From NCBI GenBank assembly GCA_018644665.1, contig JABGQA010000073.1, positions 1-64,000 on the forward strand: DNA of 64,000 nucleotides, read 5' to 3'. Origin of the DNA: Candidatus Poribacteria bacterium (GTDB taxonomy: Bacteria > Poribacteria > WGA-4E > GCA-2687025). This document shows, piece after piece, positions 27,814-36,919 of the stretch. Positions within the stretch are counted from its first letter, which is position 1; each line of letters begins with the position of its first letter. Both the position numbers and the translations under genes were made by a program. The notes beneath the pieces are model-generated. The model did no database searches and was not told where the DNA came from. It saw only the letters and a program-made list of their open reading frames with translations.

Positions 27814-28746
27814 GTGACGGCAGTCGATGTCCGCGCCCTCTCCCATCGCTATGGCGAGCGCCTCGCGCTGAATCGGGTGTCGCTGGCAGTACCTACCGGT
27901 TCGATCTACGGTCTGTTGGGCCCGAACGGCGGAGGCAAGTCCACGCTGTTCCGCGTCCTGTCTACGCTTCTCCGGCCGACAGACGGCACGGCCCTGGTGC
28001 TCGGCCGCGACGTGCGGACAGACGCCTCGAAGATCAGGCCGCTCATTGGCGTCGTTCTGCAGGGGTCGTACCTCGACGGCAAGCTAACCGTCCGCGAGAA
28101 TCTGATGCACCGCGGTAGGCTCCACGGTCTCCACGGCGCGCGTCTCAAGAAGGGCATCGTCGACCGCCTAGCGCAGTCCGGGTTGGCCGACCGGATCAGC
28201 GACCGCGTTGAGACGCTGTCCGGCGGCTTGCGGCGCAGGTGCGAACTCGCCGGGTGCATGCTGCACGACCCATCGGTGTTGCTGCTGGACGAGCCCACGG
28301 CCGGCCTGGACCCGGTGGCGCGCGCGGAGTTCTGGACGGCGCTCGAGGCCGCCAAGGCTGAGCGCGACCTGACGATACTGCTGACGAGCCATCTCATGGA
28401 CGAGGCGGAGCGCTGCGATCGCCTGGCCCTTCTCAACGCCGGCGAGGTCGTCGCGGAGGCAACGCCCGACGAACTCAAGAGCAGCATGGGCTACGAGGTC
28501 ATAACGGTGCAGTCGTCCATCGGAGAAGACATGGCGGGCCGCGTGCGCGAGCGCGTGGATCTGGACGCCGAGTGGACCGGCGAACACGTACGCATCCGCG
28601 TCGACGACGGCAAGGCATGGCTCGGCAAGCTGATCGATGCGTTCCCGGGCGAGTTCACATCGATAACCCTTAGCAAGCCCTCGATAGAGGACGTCTTCCT
28701 CGCGGAAGCCACGGGCATGGCGAACGGCGAGGAGGACGCGTCATGA
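27814..28746 (+). CDS. ABC transporter ATP-binding protein
   Basis: A 310-residue ABC ATPase of the export/ABC-2 type. Walker A GPNGGGKST is at 36-44, the signature LSGGL at 135-139, Walker B LLLDEP at 156-161 and the switch His193 in SHLMDEAE. Residues after about 220 form the regulatory C-terminal extension typical of NatA/CcmA/DrrA-type proteins. The start is a GTG with GCGGAGG seven bases upstream. It overlaps the permease gene by four bases, so the two make one exporter. The substrate is unknown. Confidence 0.92.
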   Translation: MTAVDVRALSHRYGERLALNRVSLAVPTGSIYGLLGPNGGGKSTLFRVLSTLLRPTDGTALVLGRDVRTDASKIRPLIGVVLQGSYLDGKLTVRENLMHRGRLHGLHGARLKKGIVDRLAQSGLADRISDRVETLSGGLRRRCELAGCMLHDPSVLLLDEPTAGLDPVARAEFWTALEAAKAERDLTILLTSHLMDEAERCDRLALLNAGEVVAEATPDELKSSMGYEVITVQSSIGEDMAGRVRERVDLDAEWTGEHVRIRVDDGKAWLGKLIDAFPGEFTSITLSKPSIEDVFLAEATGMANGEEDAS

Positions 28747-29525
28747 CCGCGGCTTTCCTCGCCCTGTACGGTGTCTGGCTGCGCGAGGTCGTGAAGTTCC
28801 TTCGGCAGCCGAACAGGATCATCGGGGCAATCGGCCCGCCGGTCCTCATCTGGCTGTTCGTCGGGTCGGGGTTCGGAGCGTCGTTCAGGCTGGCTGGCGG
28901 CTCAGGCGTTGGGTATCTCGAGTACCTCTTGCCCGGTATCATCGCCCTCATCGTGCTGTTCGCGTCCATATTCTCCGCGATGTCCGTGATCGAAGACCGC
29001 CGCGAGGGCTTCCTCGACGGCGTTCTTGTCACGCCCGCGCCTCGATCCGTGATCGTGGGCGGCAAGATCGTCGGCGGATCAAGTCAGGCGTTCGCGCAGG
29101 GCGCTCTGCTCGTGCTGGCTGCGCCACTGGCGGTGCCGGGTCTCGACTTCGGTGGCGTTGTCCTCGCGCTGGGCGCGCTCGCCCTGGTGGCGTTCGGCCT
29201 TACCGCGTTCGGCTGCGCGATGGCGTGGCGCATGGACTCCACCCAGGGGTACCACGCCATCATGAACCTCCTCTTGATGCCCATGTGGCTGCTATCGGGC
29301 GCGGTGTTCCCATTGACCGGCGCCCCCGCGGTCATGCGATGGCTGATGATGGCCAACCCCATGACCTATGCGGTGGCGGCCATCCGCGGGCCATTCTATG
29401 CTGGCGTCGCGGCCGCCGCTCCGGGGCCGGTGTCGTTCGAACTGGCCGTCGGGGTCACGTTCGCCTTCGCGGCTATCATGGCGACGCTCGCCACCGTCAT
29501 GGCCGCGCGCCCAGCCCGGGCGTAG
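28743..29525 (+). CDS. ABC-2 type transporter permease
   Basis: A 260-residue permease with six membrane helices in the ABC-2 arrangement. The segment SVIEDRREGFLDGVLVTPAPR is the coupling region characteristic of the family, and the late LSGAVFPLTGAP segment follows a long periplasmic-side loop. It pairs with the preceding ATPase gene (4-base overlap). I recall ABC-2 pairs close to heme A/O synthase genes in some planctomycete-type clusters, so a role in oxidase maturation is possible but unproven. Confidence 0.9.
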   Translation: MTAAFLALYGVWLREVVKFLRQPNRIIGAIGPPVLIWLFVGSGFGASFRLAGGSGVGYLEYLLPGIIALIVLFASIFSAMSVIEDRREGFLDGVLVTPAPRSVIVGGKIVGGSSQAFAQGALLVLAAPLAVPGLDFGGVVLALGALALVAFGLTAFGCAMAWRMDSTQGYHAIMNLLLMPMWLLSGAVFPLTGAPAVMRWLMMANPMTYAVAAIRGPFYAGVAAAAPGPVSFELAVGVTFAFAAIMATLATVMAARPARA

Positions 29526-29566
29526 GGATCGTCGTCGGTCGTCCTCTCCGTGCGTGAGGCAGCAGC

Positions 29567-30241
29567 GTGGAGCAACACAGCCACGACCACGCGGACGCGA
29601 CCCAGTGGGTCGGCTTCCGCGACGCGCTACGCCTCGAATTGCGACACCATCTGCCGTTCACGGTCATCGTGACTGCCGTCACTGCTGTGGCGGCGAGCGT
29701 CGCTGTCCGCACGTGGCCCGCGCTCGTCGAGTCCGGCGCGTCGTTCGAGGGCGCGCATGTCGCGCACGTGTTCGTCAGCGCCGTGGCGACGACGGCCGTG
29801 GGTTCGCGTCAGCGAGGCGGCCCTGTGCTCGCCGCGGGCCTCGGCATTGCGGGCTCGATCGTCTTCTGCACACTGAGCGACATCCTCCTCCCGTACGCGG
29901 GCGCGTTGGCATTCGGGACGCCCGTTTCGTTGGACGTGGAGGTGCTGCACGCGCCGGTCAAGGTGGGTCTGGCGGCGGTTGCAGGCGCCGCTGGTGGGTT
30001 CGCGCACATGCGGCGACTGTCCATCTATTCGCACTCGGCCCATGTGCTGGTATCCTCGCTGGCGTCGGTGCTGTACGTGCACACGCACGCAGCCGGCGCC
30101 TGGGCCGACTGGGCGCACGCGCCGGAGATGGCCGCCGTCCTGTTCTTCTCGGTGTTCCTGCCGTGCTGCATGAGCGATCTTGTCATGCCCGTGGCGTGTA
30201 CGCACTGCGACTTCCGTGGGCGCGACAACCCCGCATCCTGA
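29567..30241 (+). CDS. His-rich integral membrane protein of unknown function
   Basis: A 224-residue protein that I do not recognise. It opens with a His/Asp stretch (residues 2-10 contain three His), followed by about five or six membrane helices. Two similar phrases, CTLSDILLPYAG and CCMSDLVMPVAC, each place Cys-x-x-Ser-Asp or Cys-Met-Ser-Asp at a helix end, and the C-terminal tail carries CTHCDF, a Cys-x2-Cys pair. Metal binding is therefore possible. The GTG start lies 41 bases after the ABC permease stop, and its stop is 24 bases before the kinase-nuclease-helicase gene, with no promoter visible in either gap, so it may be co-transcribed with both. Confidence 0.55.
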   Translation: MEQHSHDHADATQWVGFRDALRLELRHHLPFTVIVTAVTAVAASVAVRTWPALVESGASFEGAHVAHVFVSAVATTAVGSRQRGGPVLAAGLGIAGSIVFCTLSDILLPYAGALAFGTPVSLDVEVLHAPVKVGLAAVAGAAGGFAHMRRLSIYSHSAHVLVSSLASVLYVHTHAAGAWADWAHAPEMAAVLFFSVFLPCCMSDLVMPVACTHCDFRGRDNPAS

Positions 30242-30265
30242 TCCCACGACCGAGGTGAATGCCGT

Positions 30266-33200
30266 ATGCCCGGACAGCGAGCGCCGGAGCATCTCCCCGG
30301 TGACTGGCTAGAGGACGGACGCCTGCGCCTTGACGAAATCCTTGGCGAGGGCGCGTTCGGCCATGTCTGGCGCGCAACCGAGTTCATCGGCTTCGGGCCG
30401 GCGGGCACGCCGATCGAGCTTCGACAGGTTGCCGTGAAATGCCTGTCCAGCCTGGACGACACGACGGACGGCGACCGCATCGTCGATGAGGCGCGCGCTC
30501 TCGCCGACCTGAACCACGACGCCATCCTGAAGCTCCATCGCGCCTTCACGGACGACCGTGGCACGTATCTCGTCACGGAGTACGCCTCCGAGGGCGACCT
30601 GCGGGCGTACTTCGACTACGCAATCCCTACCGAACCCGAGTTGCGGGATGTCGCCTTCGCCGTTGGCTCTGGGCTGTCGTACTTGCATGAGCGCGGGTAC
30701 GTGCACGGCGATCTCAAGCCGGAGAACGTCCTGGCGACGCTGTCCGGCGATAGGGTGCGGGTCCTGCTCGCCGACTTCGGGCTGCGGGCGTTCACGGGGC
30801 ATCGCCATTTCCAAGGGACCGTGCCGTATATCGCCCCCGAGGCGTACTCCCCGCACGCGGCGTCACTGACCGACCGGTCGGACGTCTTCGCCTACGGACT
30901 GTTCCTCTTCGAGATCGCGTCCGGGCATCGCCTCATCGAGCATCTCCAGGACGAGAGATTCGAGGGCCTGCGCACGCACTCCGTAGAGCCCGACGTGCTG
31001 CGAGATGCGCACGCGATCGTCAACGAGGTCATCCAAGCCACGGACTGGGCGGCGCTGGAGCTGCCGACCTTCCTCACGACGCTCATAGGTTTCTGCCTCG
31101 ACCCCGACCCGGGCAAGCGGCCGTCGGCCTGGAGCGTGATGGAGCTTTGGGCGGCATTCGAGCGGACCCAGCGTGGAGTGGTGCTGCCGTACACGCTGCC
31201 GGGCGCGACGGGGTCGCGATACCAGATTCCTTGCTCGCAACTCGTGACCGTTGGCGAAGACGACCACGAAGGCGACGGCCTCGTGGCGCACCTGACGGGT
31301 GAAGGCGGGGCTCTGATCCAGGTCGAGGTGTCGCGTGAGGCGAACCTGCCCATGCACAACGCCTTGACTCGACTACGGAGACGGCTGTCGACACGGCCTC
31401 CGCTCGTCTCGGTCTACGGCGTGCTGCCGGGCGACATCGGGTCGATGCGGTTCAGCGCCGATCGCCGCAGCTTTGTGGTTGTCGAGCCGCACGAGCTTCT
31501 GGACGTCACGGATCTGAGCCGGTCGCATCACTGTGTGCGTTCGTATCTGCATCGCATGACGGGCGCCGGAGGTGGCTCGAGCATTCCCCTGGTCAAGGGC
31601 AACATCCTGCACGCGCTGTTCGCGGAGATGCTCCTCAACGACGACATCGACTTCGACGAGGCGTGGGAACGGCAGTGGAGGAGGCGGGCGTGCGACATCG
31701 CGTACGTCGTCCAGGACGCGGCGGAACTGCAGGGTCTACGGGACGACATCGCGGCCGCGTACGCGCGTGTCCGCGACGTCCTGATCCGAGAACCGGCGTG
31801 GTTGACCCCGCAGCGCTACGTGGAGTCTTCTCGGTGGTCGTTCGATCTGGGACTGAGCGGCCGCATTGACGCGTTCTTCCTGTCCGACGGAGGCCGCGCG
31901 TCGGCCTACGAACTCAAGACTGGCCGAGTGCGACCCGACGATCTGCTCCAGGTGCAGGCGTACGTCGCCATGCTCTCGGATGACCTCGAAACGCAACGCG
32001 GCGCCGACGATGGGCCGAACATCCCCGCGGCTGTCCGCGCGCACATACTCACTAGCTCCGACGGCCGGCTGCACCCTGTGGGCAGCGTGGCTCCGCACGC
32101 CAAGCTGTCGTCCATTCGCAACCAGATACTGGGTCTGCGGGACCACCTGGCCGAGGGCAGGTCCGCAGCGGATATGCTCCCGAGGGACTACCCGTTCTAC
32201 GGCTACCAGCAGGCGAAGTGCGACCGATGCGCGAGCGCGTACAGCTACCTCAGCCGCGCCTGTCGTGAGACCACGAGTCTGTTCCGCGAACGCGTCGACA
32301 TCGAGGGGTCGCCCGCGACGTCCCTCGAGCTTGACTACTTCTGGCACGGCATCCGGCTGGTCATGCGCGAGGAAACGGAACTCCGCCGCCGCCATGTCTA
32401 CCCTCTCCTGCTGGCGCCCTGGCGAGACGGTGAGACGGGCGTGCCGGCGCAGCTCCGGTCCTCCCCGGACCGACGGGTGGAGAACGCCACCCTCGTCGAG
32501 CAGGAGGGCTCGTACTTCCGGTTCGAGTACGACCCGTCGCTGGCGGAATTCCGGGTGGGTGACGACGTCGTCGTGCATCGTGGCGACCTTCGGCGGTGGC
32601 ACGAAGTGCTGCGCGCGACGGTGCGCGACATGACGGAGACCTCGGTCACCATCGAGGCGCAGTCGGACTACACGGCGCGCGGATTCGCCGCCGCCGAGGA
32701 CGGCTGGGTCATCGAGTACTTCCCGCGGTTCTTCGGCCTCGACACCCTACGACAGGCGCTGCACATCTTCCTGAAGTCGCCGAACGCGACCATGAAGTCG
32801 CTCGTGCTGGAGGGTCGCATCCCGCGCCAGCAGGGGGCGCTGTTCCCGGCGTCGTCAGAGCTTGCGCTCGCGCCGGAGCGACGTCTGAACGCGGAGCAGC
32901 GTGCCGCGCTACTTCGCGCTCTCGACGAGACGGGCTTTCTCTCGATCACGGGGCCGCCCGGTACCGGTAAAACGCTGACGATCCACGCGATCGTCGACAC
33001 GTACGCGCGCCGTAACGCCCGTGTGCTCGTCGCCGCGCTGACCAACAACGCCATCGACAACGTCATAGAGCGGATCCTGGGCGACACCGCGCCCGACGGT
33101 CTCGAGTTCGTACGCCTTGGCGCCGGCTCCCGGATGCGAGAGGCGTTCTCGGGGCAGCTGACAGAGACCGGCCGCGACCCCCGCCGGTACTTCGCCCGCG

Positions 33201-34222
33201 AACTGGGCGAGGTGTATTCCGACCCGGCAGACCTTCGCGAGCGCCTCGACACGGTGCCGATAACTGTGGGTACCGCCCATTCCGTGATCCGGGCCCCCTG
33301 GATCGCCGAGCGCGCGCTGAATGGGCCGTCGTTTGACTTGGTCGTGGTGGACGAGGCGACCCAGTTGCCGGAGCCACTGGCAGCCGCCCTCCTGACCCTC
33401 GGTAGGAAGGCGATTCTCGTCGGCGACGAACGGCAGTTGGGGCCGATCTCCACGTCGTCGTTCGACCCGGAACTCCAGGAGATGCCGGACAGCCTGCGTG
33501 AGATCGGCGTCGGCGGGCTCAACCGATCCCTGTTCGAGCGCCTCAACGGGTTGCTCCGCAGCAGTGGCGATGAGCAAGGGCTGGTGTTCCTGTCGCGGCA
33601 GTACCGCATGCACCCAACCATCGGCGAGTGGGCGTCGACGCAGTTCTACGACGGCCGGCTGGAGACCGCAGAACACTCCGTGGATCGCGTCCCCAACCTG
33701 CGGAAGGCCGCGAAGCGTCCAGGGTGGGATGTGCTGGCGCGGGTGCTCGCGCCGGACAGACCCCTCGTGTTCCTTGACGTCCCGGCGTCGGCGGGCGACC
33801 TGCCGAACACGTGCGGCGAGGAGGCAAGGATGGCCGCCGTCATCGTGGCCGCGCTGCGCGAGCTGGGCGTAGACGACGTCGGCTGCATCACGCCATATCG
33901 CAATCAGCAGGCGCTGCTGCGCAGGGAGTTGGAGCGCGCGGGCGTGCCGTGTGAGTGCGGCACTGTGGACGCCTTCCAGGGACGCGAGAAGGACGTGATG
34001 CTCGTGTCGACCGTGCGGCGGGACAAGCTCACGGACTTCCTTGCGGACGCGCGGCGGCTAAACGTCAGCGTCACCCGCGCCCGCGCGAAATGCATCATCA
34101 TGGGCGCGCGCGCGATCCTTCACGACAGCCCAGCCATGTCGAGCCTCGTGAACCACCCGGCATGCCTGCGCGAACGGGTTGACGCCGACGCGGTCGCGGC
34201 TGAGATGGCCGCCGCGGACTGA
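30266..34222 (+). CDS. Ser/Thr kinase - Dna2/Cas4-type Fe-S nuclease - UPF1/Dna2-type helicase fusion
   Basis: A single 1318-residue chain. Residues about 21-300 are a Hanks-type kinase: glycine loop GEGAFG at 27-32, Lys58, HGDLKPEN (Asp149), DFG at 170-172 and APE at 190-192. Residues about 417-670 are a PD-(D/E)XK nuclease of the Dna2/Cas4 kind: Cys423 at its N-edge, GNILHALF with His449, GRIDAFF with Asp535, YELKTG with Glu549 and Lys551, then Cys652, Cys655 and Cys666, the four cysteines expected to hold a [4Fe-4S] cluster. Residues about 760-860 resemble the beta-barrel before UPF1-like cores. Residues about 870-1285 are a superfamily 1 helicase: GPPGTGKT at 896-903, VVDEATQ at 1028-1034, GDERQLGP, RQYRMHP at 1111-1117, VDAFQGRE at 1234-1241 and VTRAR. 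All catalytic residues are intact. An anti-phage or DNA/RNA-repair role is inferred. No stop or frameshift interrupts it. Confidence 0.9.
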   Translation: MPGQRAPEHLPGDWLEDGRLRLDEILGEGAFGHVWRATEFIGFGPAGTPIELRQVAVKCLSSLDDTTDGDRIVDEARALADLNHDAILKLHRAFTDDRGTYLVTEYASEGDLRAYFDYAIPTEPELRDVAFAVGSGLSYLHERGYVHGDLKPENVLATLSGDRVRVLLADFGLRAFTGHRHFQGTVPYIAPEAYSPHAASLTDRSDVFAYGLFLFEIASGHRLIEHLQDERFEGLRTHSVEPDVLRDAHAIVNEVIQATDWAALELPTFLTTLIGFCLDPDPGKRPSAWSVMELWAAFERTQRGVVLPYTLPGATGSRYQIPCSQLVTVGEDDHEGDGLVAHLTGEGGALIQVEVSREANLPMHNALTRLRRRLSTRPPLVSVYGVLPGDIGSMRFSADRRSFVVVEPHELLDVTDLSRSHHCVRSYLHRMTGAGGGSSIPLVKGNILHALFAEMLLNDDIDFDEAWERQWRRRACDIAYVVQDAAELQGLRDDIAAAYARVRDVLIREPAWLTPQRYVESSRWSFDLGLSGRIDAFFLSDGGRASAYELKTGRVRPDDLLQVQAYVAMLSDDLETQRGADDGPNIPAAVRAHILTSSDGRLHPVGSVAPHAKLSSIRNQILGLRDHLAEGRSAADMLPRDYPFYGYQQAKCDRCASAYSYLSRACRETTSLFRERVDIEGSPATSLELDYFWHGIRLVMREETELRRRHVYPLLLAPWRDGETGVPAQLRSSPDRRVENATLVEQEGSYFRFEYDPSLAEFRVGDDVVVHRGDLRRWHEVLRATVRDMTETSVTIEAQSDYTARGFAAAEDGWVIEYFPRFFGLDTLRQALHIFLKSPNATMKSLVLEGRIPRQQGALFPASSELALAPERRLNAEQRAALLRALDETGFLSITGPPGTGKTLTIHAIVDTYARRNARVLVAALTNNAIDNVIERILGDTAPDGLEFVRLGAGSRMREAFSGQLTETGRDPRRYFARELGEVYSDPADLRERLDTVPITVGTAHSVIRAPWIAERALNGPSFDLVVVDEATQLPEPLAAALLTLGRKAILVGDERQLGPISTSSFDPELQEMPDSLREIGVGGLNRSLFERLNGLLRSSGDEQGLVFLSRQYRMHPTIGEWASTQFYDGRLETAEHSVDRVPNLRKAAKRPGWDVLARVLAPDRPLVFLDVPASAGDLPNTCGEEARMAAVIVAALRELGVDDVGCITPYRNQQALLRRELERAGVPCECGTVDAFQGREKDVMLVSTVRRDKLTDFLADARRLNVSVTRARAKCIIMGARAILHDSPAMSSLVNHPACLRERVDADAVAAEMAAAD

Positions 34223-34266
34223 ACCCCGTCACCATCGCGCCGTTCGCGTACGTGTGTTCCGCCCGG

Positions 34267-34272
34267 TAGAAT
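34267..34272 (+). promoter_or_regulatory. Possible -10 element before the protease-TPR gene
   Basis: TAGAAT (5/6 to consensus) lies 64 bases before the GTG start, with only a weak -35 candidate TTCGCG 18 bases upstream. It would give the metalloprotease-TPR gene its own transcript. Confidence 0.3.
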
Positions 34273-34335
34273 GACCCCAGAGACCAGCGTTCGTGGCCGC
34301 TTTGTGGGCCGGACCTCAGTTGGGAGCCGCGTCAC

Positions 34336-36714
34336 GTGCACAGCCTTTCGTGTCGTCCCGGAGCGCGATACGCCGTACTCTCGCGCGCCGCCGCGATCTG
34401 CGTTGGCGTCTGCGTACTCCTCACGCGCGCTGCAGACGCCGCGGACGCCGACTATCTATCGCGGTGCACGCTGTACTCCGACGGCCGAGTCACGCGGCTG
34501 ACTGCAACCCCGGTACGGGTGCGCTTGGGCCCGATGCCGTCGGGTGTGGCATCCGAGCGGTACGACGAGGCGTTCCGGGAGGCGGCGCGCCTCTGGTCCG
34601 AGGCGACGGATGGCCTCGTCGAATGCGTCTTCGTGGGTGCCGGAGAGCCGGACGCGACGGTGGACATACCGGTGCGCTGGGTCACCAAGCTCTCGACGTT
34701 CTCGACCGAGAACCGGCTCGCGCACACGACACTGGCGCGTCCGACGCCCGACACCTTCCGCGTGTCGATGCAGATGGGCCTTTACAACCGCCAGAGCGGC
34801 AAGCGACTGACTTACGACGAGATGCTGACCGCATCTCTCCACGAACTAGGTCACGCCTTCGGCCTGTGGGGCCACTCGGACGATGGCGACGACGTGATGG
34901 CCGCCGCGTCCGAAGCGCGTGCCCCGACGGCGCGCGATGTCACCACACTGCGACGGCTGTACGCGATGGCGCCCAATGCGCCCATGCATGATGAGTCGCT
35001 CGCCGCAATCCGCGGGCAGTTGGCAGAAAGCCCCAACAACGCCAATCTGCATTTCCTCCTCGGCAGCATTCTGCTGGACTCCGGCGATTCTGACGCCGCG
35101 ATTCGTGCGCTGCTGGAGGCGTCGGAGCTGAACGAGGACCACCCGGGCGTCGCGGACAAGCTGATCCTGGCCTACCTCGCCGCTGGCCGCACGGGCGAGG
35201 CGGTGGCGCGCATGGAGCGCCTTGGGGAGTCGGGGCCGGAGTTCTACAACAACGCGGGCAAGGCCCTCGCTGACCAGGGGGAGACAGCGCAGGCCATCGC
35301 GGCGTTTGAGAACGCGCTGCGCATCAAGCCGGATTTCGCGATGGCACGGCGCAACCTGGCGCGCGTCTACGCCCGGGAAGGCGCGGAGCGCGCAGCCGCG
35401 AAGGACTACACAGCGGCCGAGGCCGCTCTGCGAGAGGCGACGCGGTTGGCCCCGGAGCAGACCTCGTACGGTATCCAGCTCGCGGTCTGCCTCAACCGTC
35501 TCGGCCGCGACGTGGAGGCCGCAGAAGTCTACGAGCGAGTGTTGGCGCGCGACCCCACTCTCACCGAGGTGCGCTCGAACCTGGCGAAGACTTACAGCAA
35601 CCTCTCCGTCGCCAAGATCGCCGCGAACGACTGGGAGGACGCTCTGGCGGACATAGACCGCGCCCTATCCCACGACCCGGACCTGGCCGCGGCGGGGGCT
35701 AACCGGAAGGCGGCGATGTGGAACTGGGCGGTCTCGACGCAGGAGAGCGATCCCGCGCGGTCGTTGTCGCTGTTCCAGGCGTACCTGGTAATCGAGCCGT
35801 CTGCGCAGGCTCACGGGAGCATCGGCGCCATCTACATGAGGAACCGTGACTACGCGCGCGCGGCGGACGCGTTCCGGGCGGGTGTCGCGCTCGATGACTC
35901 GCCCGCGTCATCGGCGAACCTCGCGGCGGCGCATCATCAGCACGGCGTCCAGATGCACCGCGCCGGGCGATACGGCGACGCGGCCGAGCAACTCCGGCTT
36001 GCCGTGGACGCGACACCGGAGAACGTCGATCTGTACCGCTCGCTGGGCGTCGCGCACCGCGCTGCCGGACACGCAGACGACGCCGTTGCCGCGTTCCGCG
36101 AGGCGCTGAGACGCGAGCCGGGCCTGGAGTGGGCCGTCGAGGAGATCTCCAAGGTCTCCCTAGTCGCCGGCAACGAAGCGTTGCGGACACGCGACTACCC
36201 GACCGCCCTAGGGCACTTCGAGGCTATCCCGGCCGAGCGTCGCGACGCGCAGATACACGGTGTGATCGGTTTCCTGTACCTGGAGACCGGCGATGTCGCG
36301 AAGTCGGTCGACAACCTCGGCCTCGCTCTCCTGGCGAGTCCCGGTGACCCGACATCCAGACAGAACCTGGACTACTGCCTCAAAGAGATCAAGAAGATCA
36401 GGCGTGACGACGAGTCCCCGATCTGGGGACATGTGCTACAGCGGCTTGAGGCGTTTCGGCTGGCGTCAGTGATCGCGCGCAAAGGACGCAAGGCCGACGT
36501 CACTCGTTTCGAGGAGCTTCTACGTGGAGCGGCGGACGACCCGGCCACCGTCGAGGCCATCCTCGCCGCCGCGGCCGCCATCGCAACGTCCATCGAGCGG
36601 CAGCTTCCCAACGCGGCCCAGCGCATCACGGCCGCTGCCGCAGCCCGCGCGCCTCGGCCCTTGCCCGACACGGCCGCTGCGGACCCGTATGTAGAGCGCG
36701 CTCCACAGCCCTGA
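34336..36714 (+). CDS. Matrixin-like metalloprotease with tetratricopeptide repeats
   Basis: A 792-residue exported protein. A hydrophobic signal-like segment spans about 13-37. The domain at about 40-210 is matrixin-like, with the zinc motif HELGHAFGLWGH giving His169, Glu170, His173 and His180. The spacing is HExxHxxGxxxH, one residue longer than the metzincin standard, followed by DDVM as a possible Met-turn. From about 215 to 700 there are many TPR-like helical pairs (recurring phrases such as YNNAGKALADQG and YRSLGVAHRAAG), suited to protein-protein contact. It starts with GTG after a GGGAG-containing leader. The target is unknown. It ends 45 bases before the nuo promoter. Confidence 0.8.
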   Translation: MHSLSCRPGARYAVLSRAAAICVGVCVLLTRAADAADADYLSRCTLYSDGRVTRLTATPVRVRLGPMPSGVASERYDEAFREAARLWSEATDGLVECVFVGAGEPDATVDIPVRWVTKLSTFSTENRLAHTTLARPTPDTFRVSMQMGLYNRQSGKRLTYDEMLTASLHELGHAFGLWGHSDDGDDVMAAASEARAPTARDVTTLRRLYAMAPNAPMHDESLAAIRGQLAESPNNANLHFLLGSILLDSGDSDAAIRALLEASELNEDHPGVADKLILAYLAAGRTGEAVARMERLGESGPEFYNNAGKALADQGETAQAIAAFENALRIKPDFAMARRNLARVYAREGAERAAAKDYTAAEAALREATRLAPEQTSYGIQLAVCLNRLGRDVEAAEVYERVLARDPTLTEVRSNLAKTYSNLSVAKIAANDWEDALADIDRALSHDPDLAAAGANRKAAMWNWAVSTQESDPARSLSLFQAYLVIEPSAQAHGSIGAIYMRNRDYARAADAFRAGVALDDSPASSANLAAAHHQHGVQMHRAGRYGDAAEQLRLAVDATPENVDLYRSLGVAHRAAGHADDAVAAFREALRREPGLEWAVEEISKVSLVAGNEALRTRDYPTALGHFEAIPAERRDAQIHGVIGFLYLETGDVAKSVDNLGLALLASPGDPTSRQNLDYCLKEIKKIRRDDESPIWGHVLQRLEAFRLASVIARKGRKADVTRFEELLRGAADDPATVEAILAAAAAIATSIERQLPNAAQRITAAAAARAPRPLPDTAAADPYVERAPQP

Positions 36715-36758
36715 CGGAGCCACGCTTCGGCCGCGCGCGATGCCCCGCGAGATTGCTG

Positions 36759-36787
36759 TTGACACCCCATAGCGCGTGTGGAACAAT
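36759..36787 (+). promoter_or_regulatory. Strong sigma-70-like promoter of the nuo operon
   Basis: A perfect TTGACA (36759-36764) is followed after 17 bases by AACAAT (36782-36787, 4/6 to consensus). It lies 45 bases after the TPR gene and about 130 bases before nuoA, so transcription should start near 36794, leaving a long leader. Confidence 0.7.
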
Positions 36788-36790
36788 CCA

Positions 36791-36856
36791 GCCGCGCGTG
36801 GGGAAACGGCCACGCGCGGCTACGGTCTCGTCGTAGCCAGACCCCGTGATGGGGTC
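36791..36856 (+). promoter_or_regulatory. Hairpin-rich 5' leader of the nuo operon
   Basis: Three inverted repeats follow one another just after the promoter: an 11-bp perfect stem (GCCGCGCGTGG at 36791-36801 with CCACGCGCGGC at 36810-36820), a 7-bp stem (GGCTACG at 36818-36824 with CGTAGCC at 36832-36838) and a 6-bp stem (GACCCC at 36840-36845 with GGGGTC at 36851-36856). The first two share three bases, so their full stems exclude each other. None ends in a T run. I do not recognise a known riboswitch class; the structure could set mRNA stability or translation of nuoA. Confidence 0.5.
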
Positions 36857-36919
36857 GCTCGTGCGCGTGGGCATCGGCGACATCGTGAAATAGTTCACAA
36901 CCGCGGCCGGAGACAGTCC

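Noticed and set aside
30266..34222. PglW-type kinase of a BREX/Pgl system
   Set aside because: The size is similar and a kinase is present, but this protein has a Dna2-type nuclease and a full helicase rather than a NERD domain, and no other brx or pgl gene is nearby.
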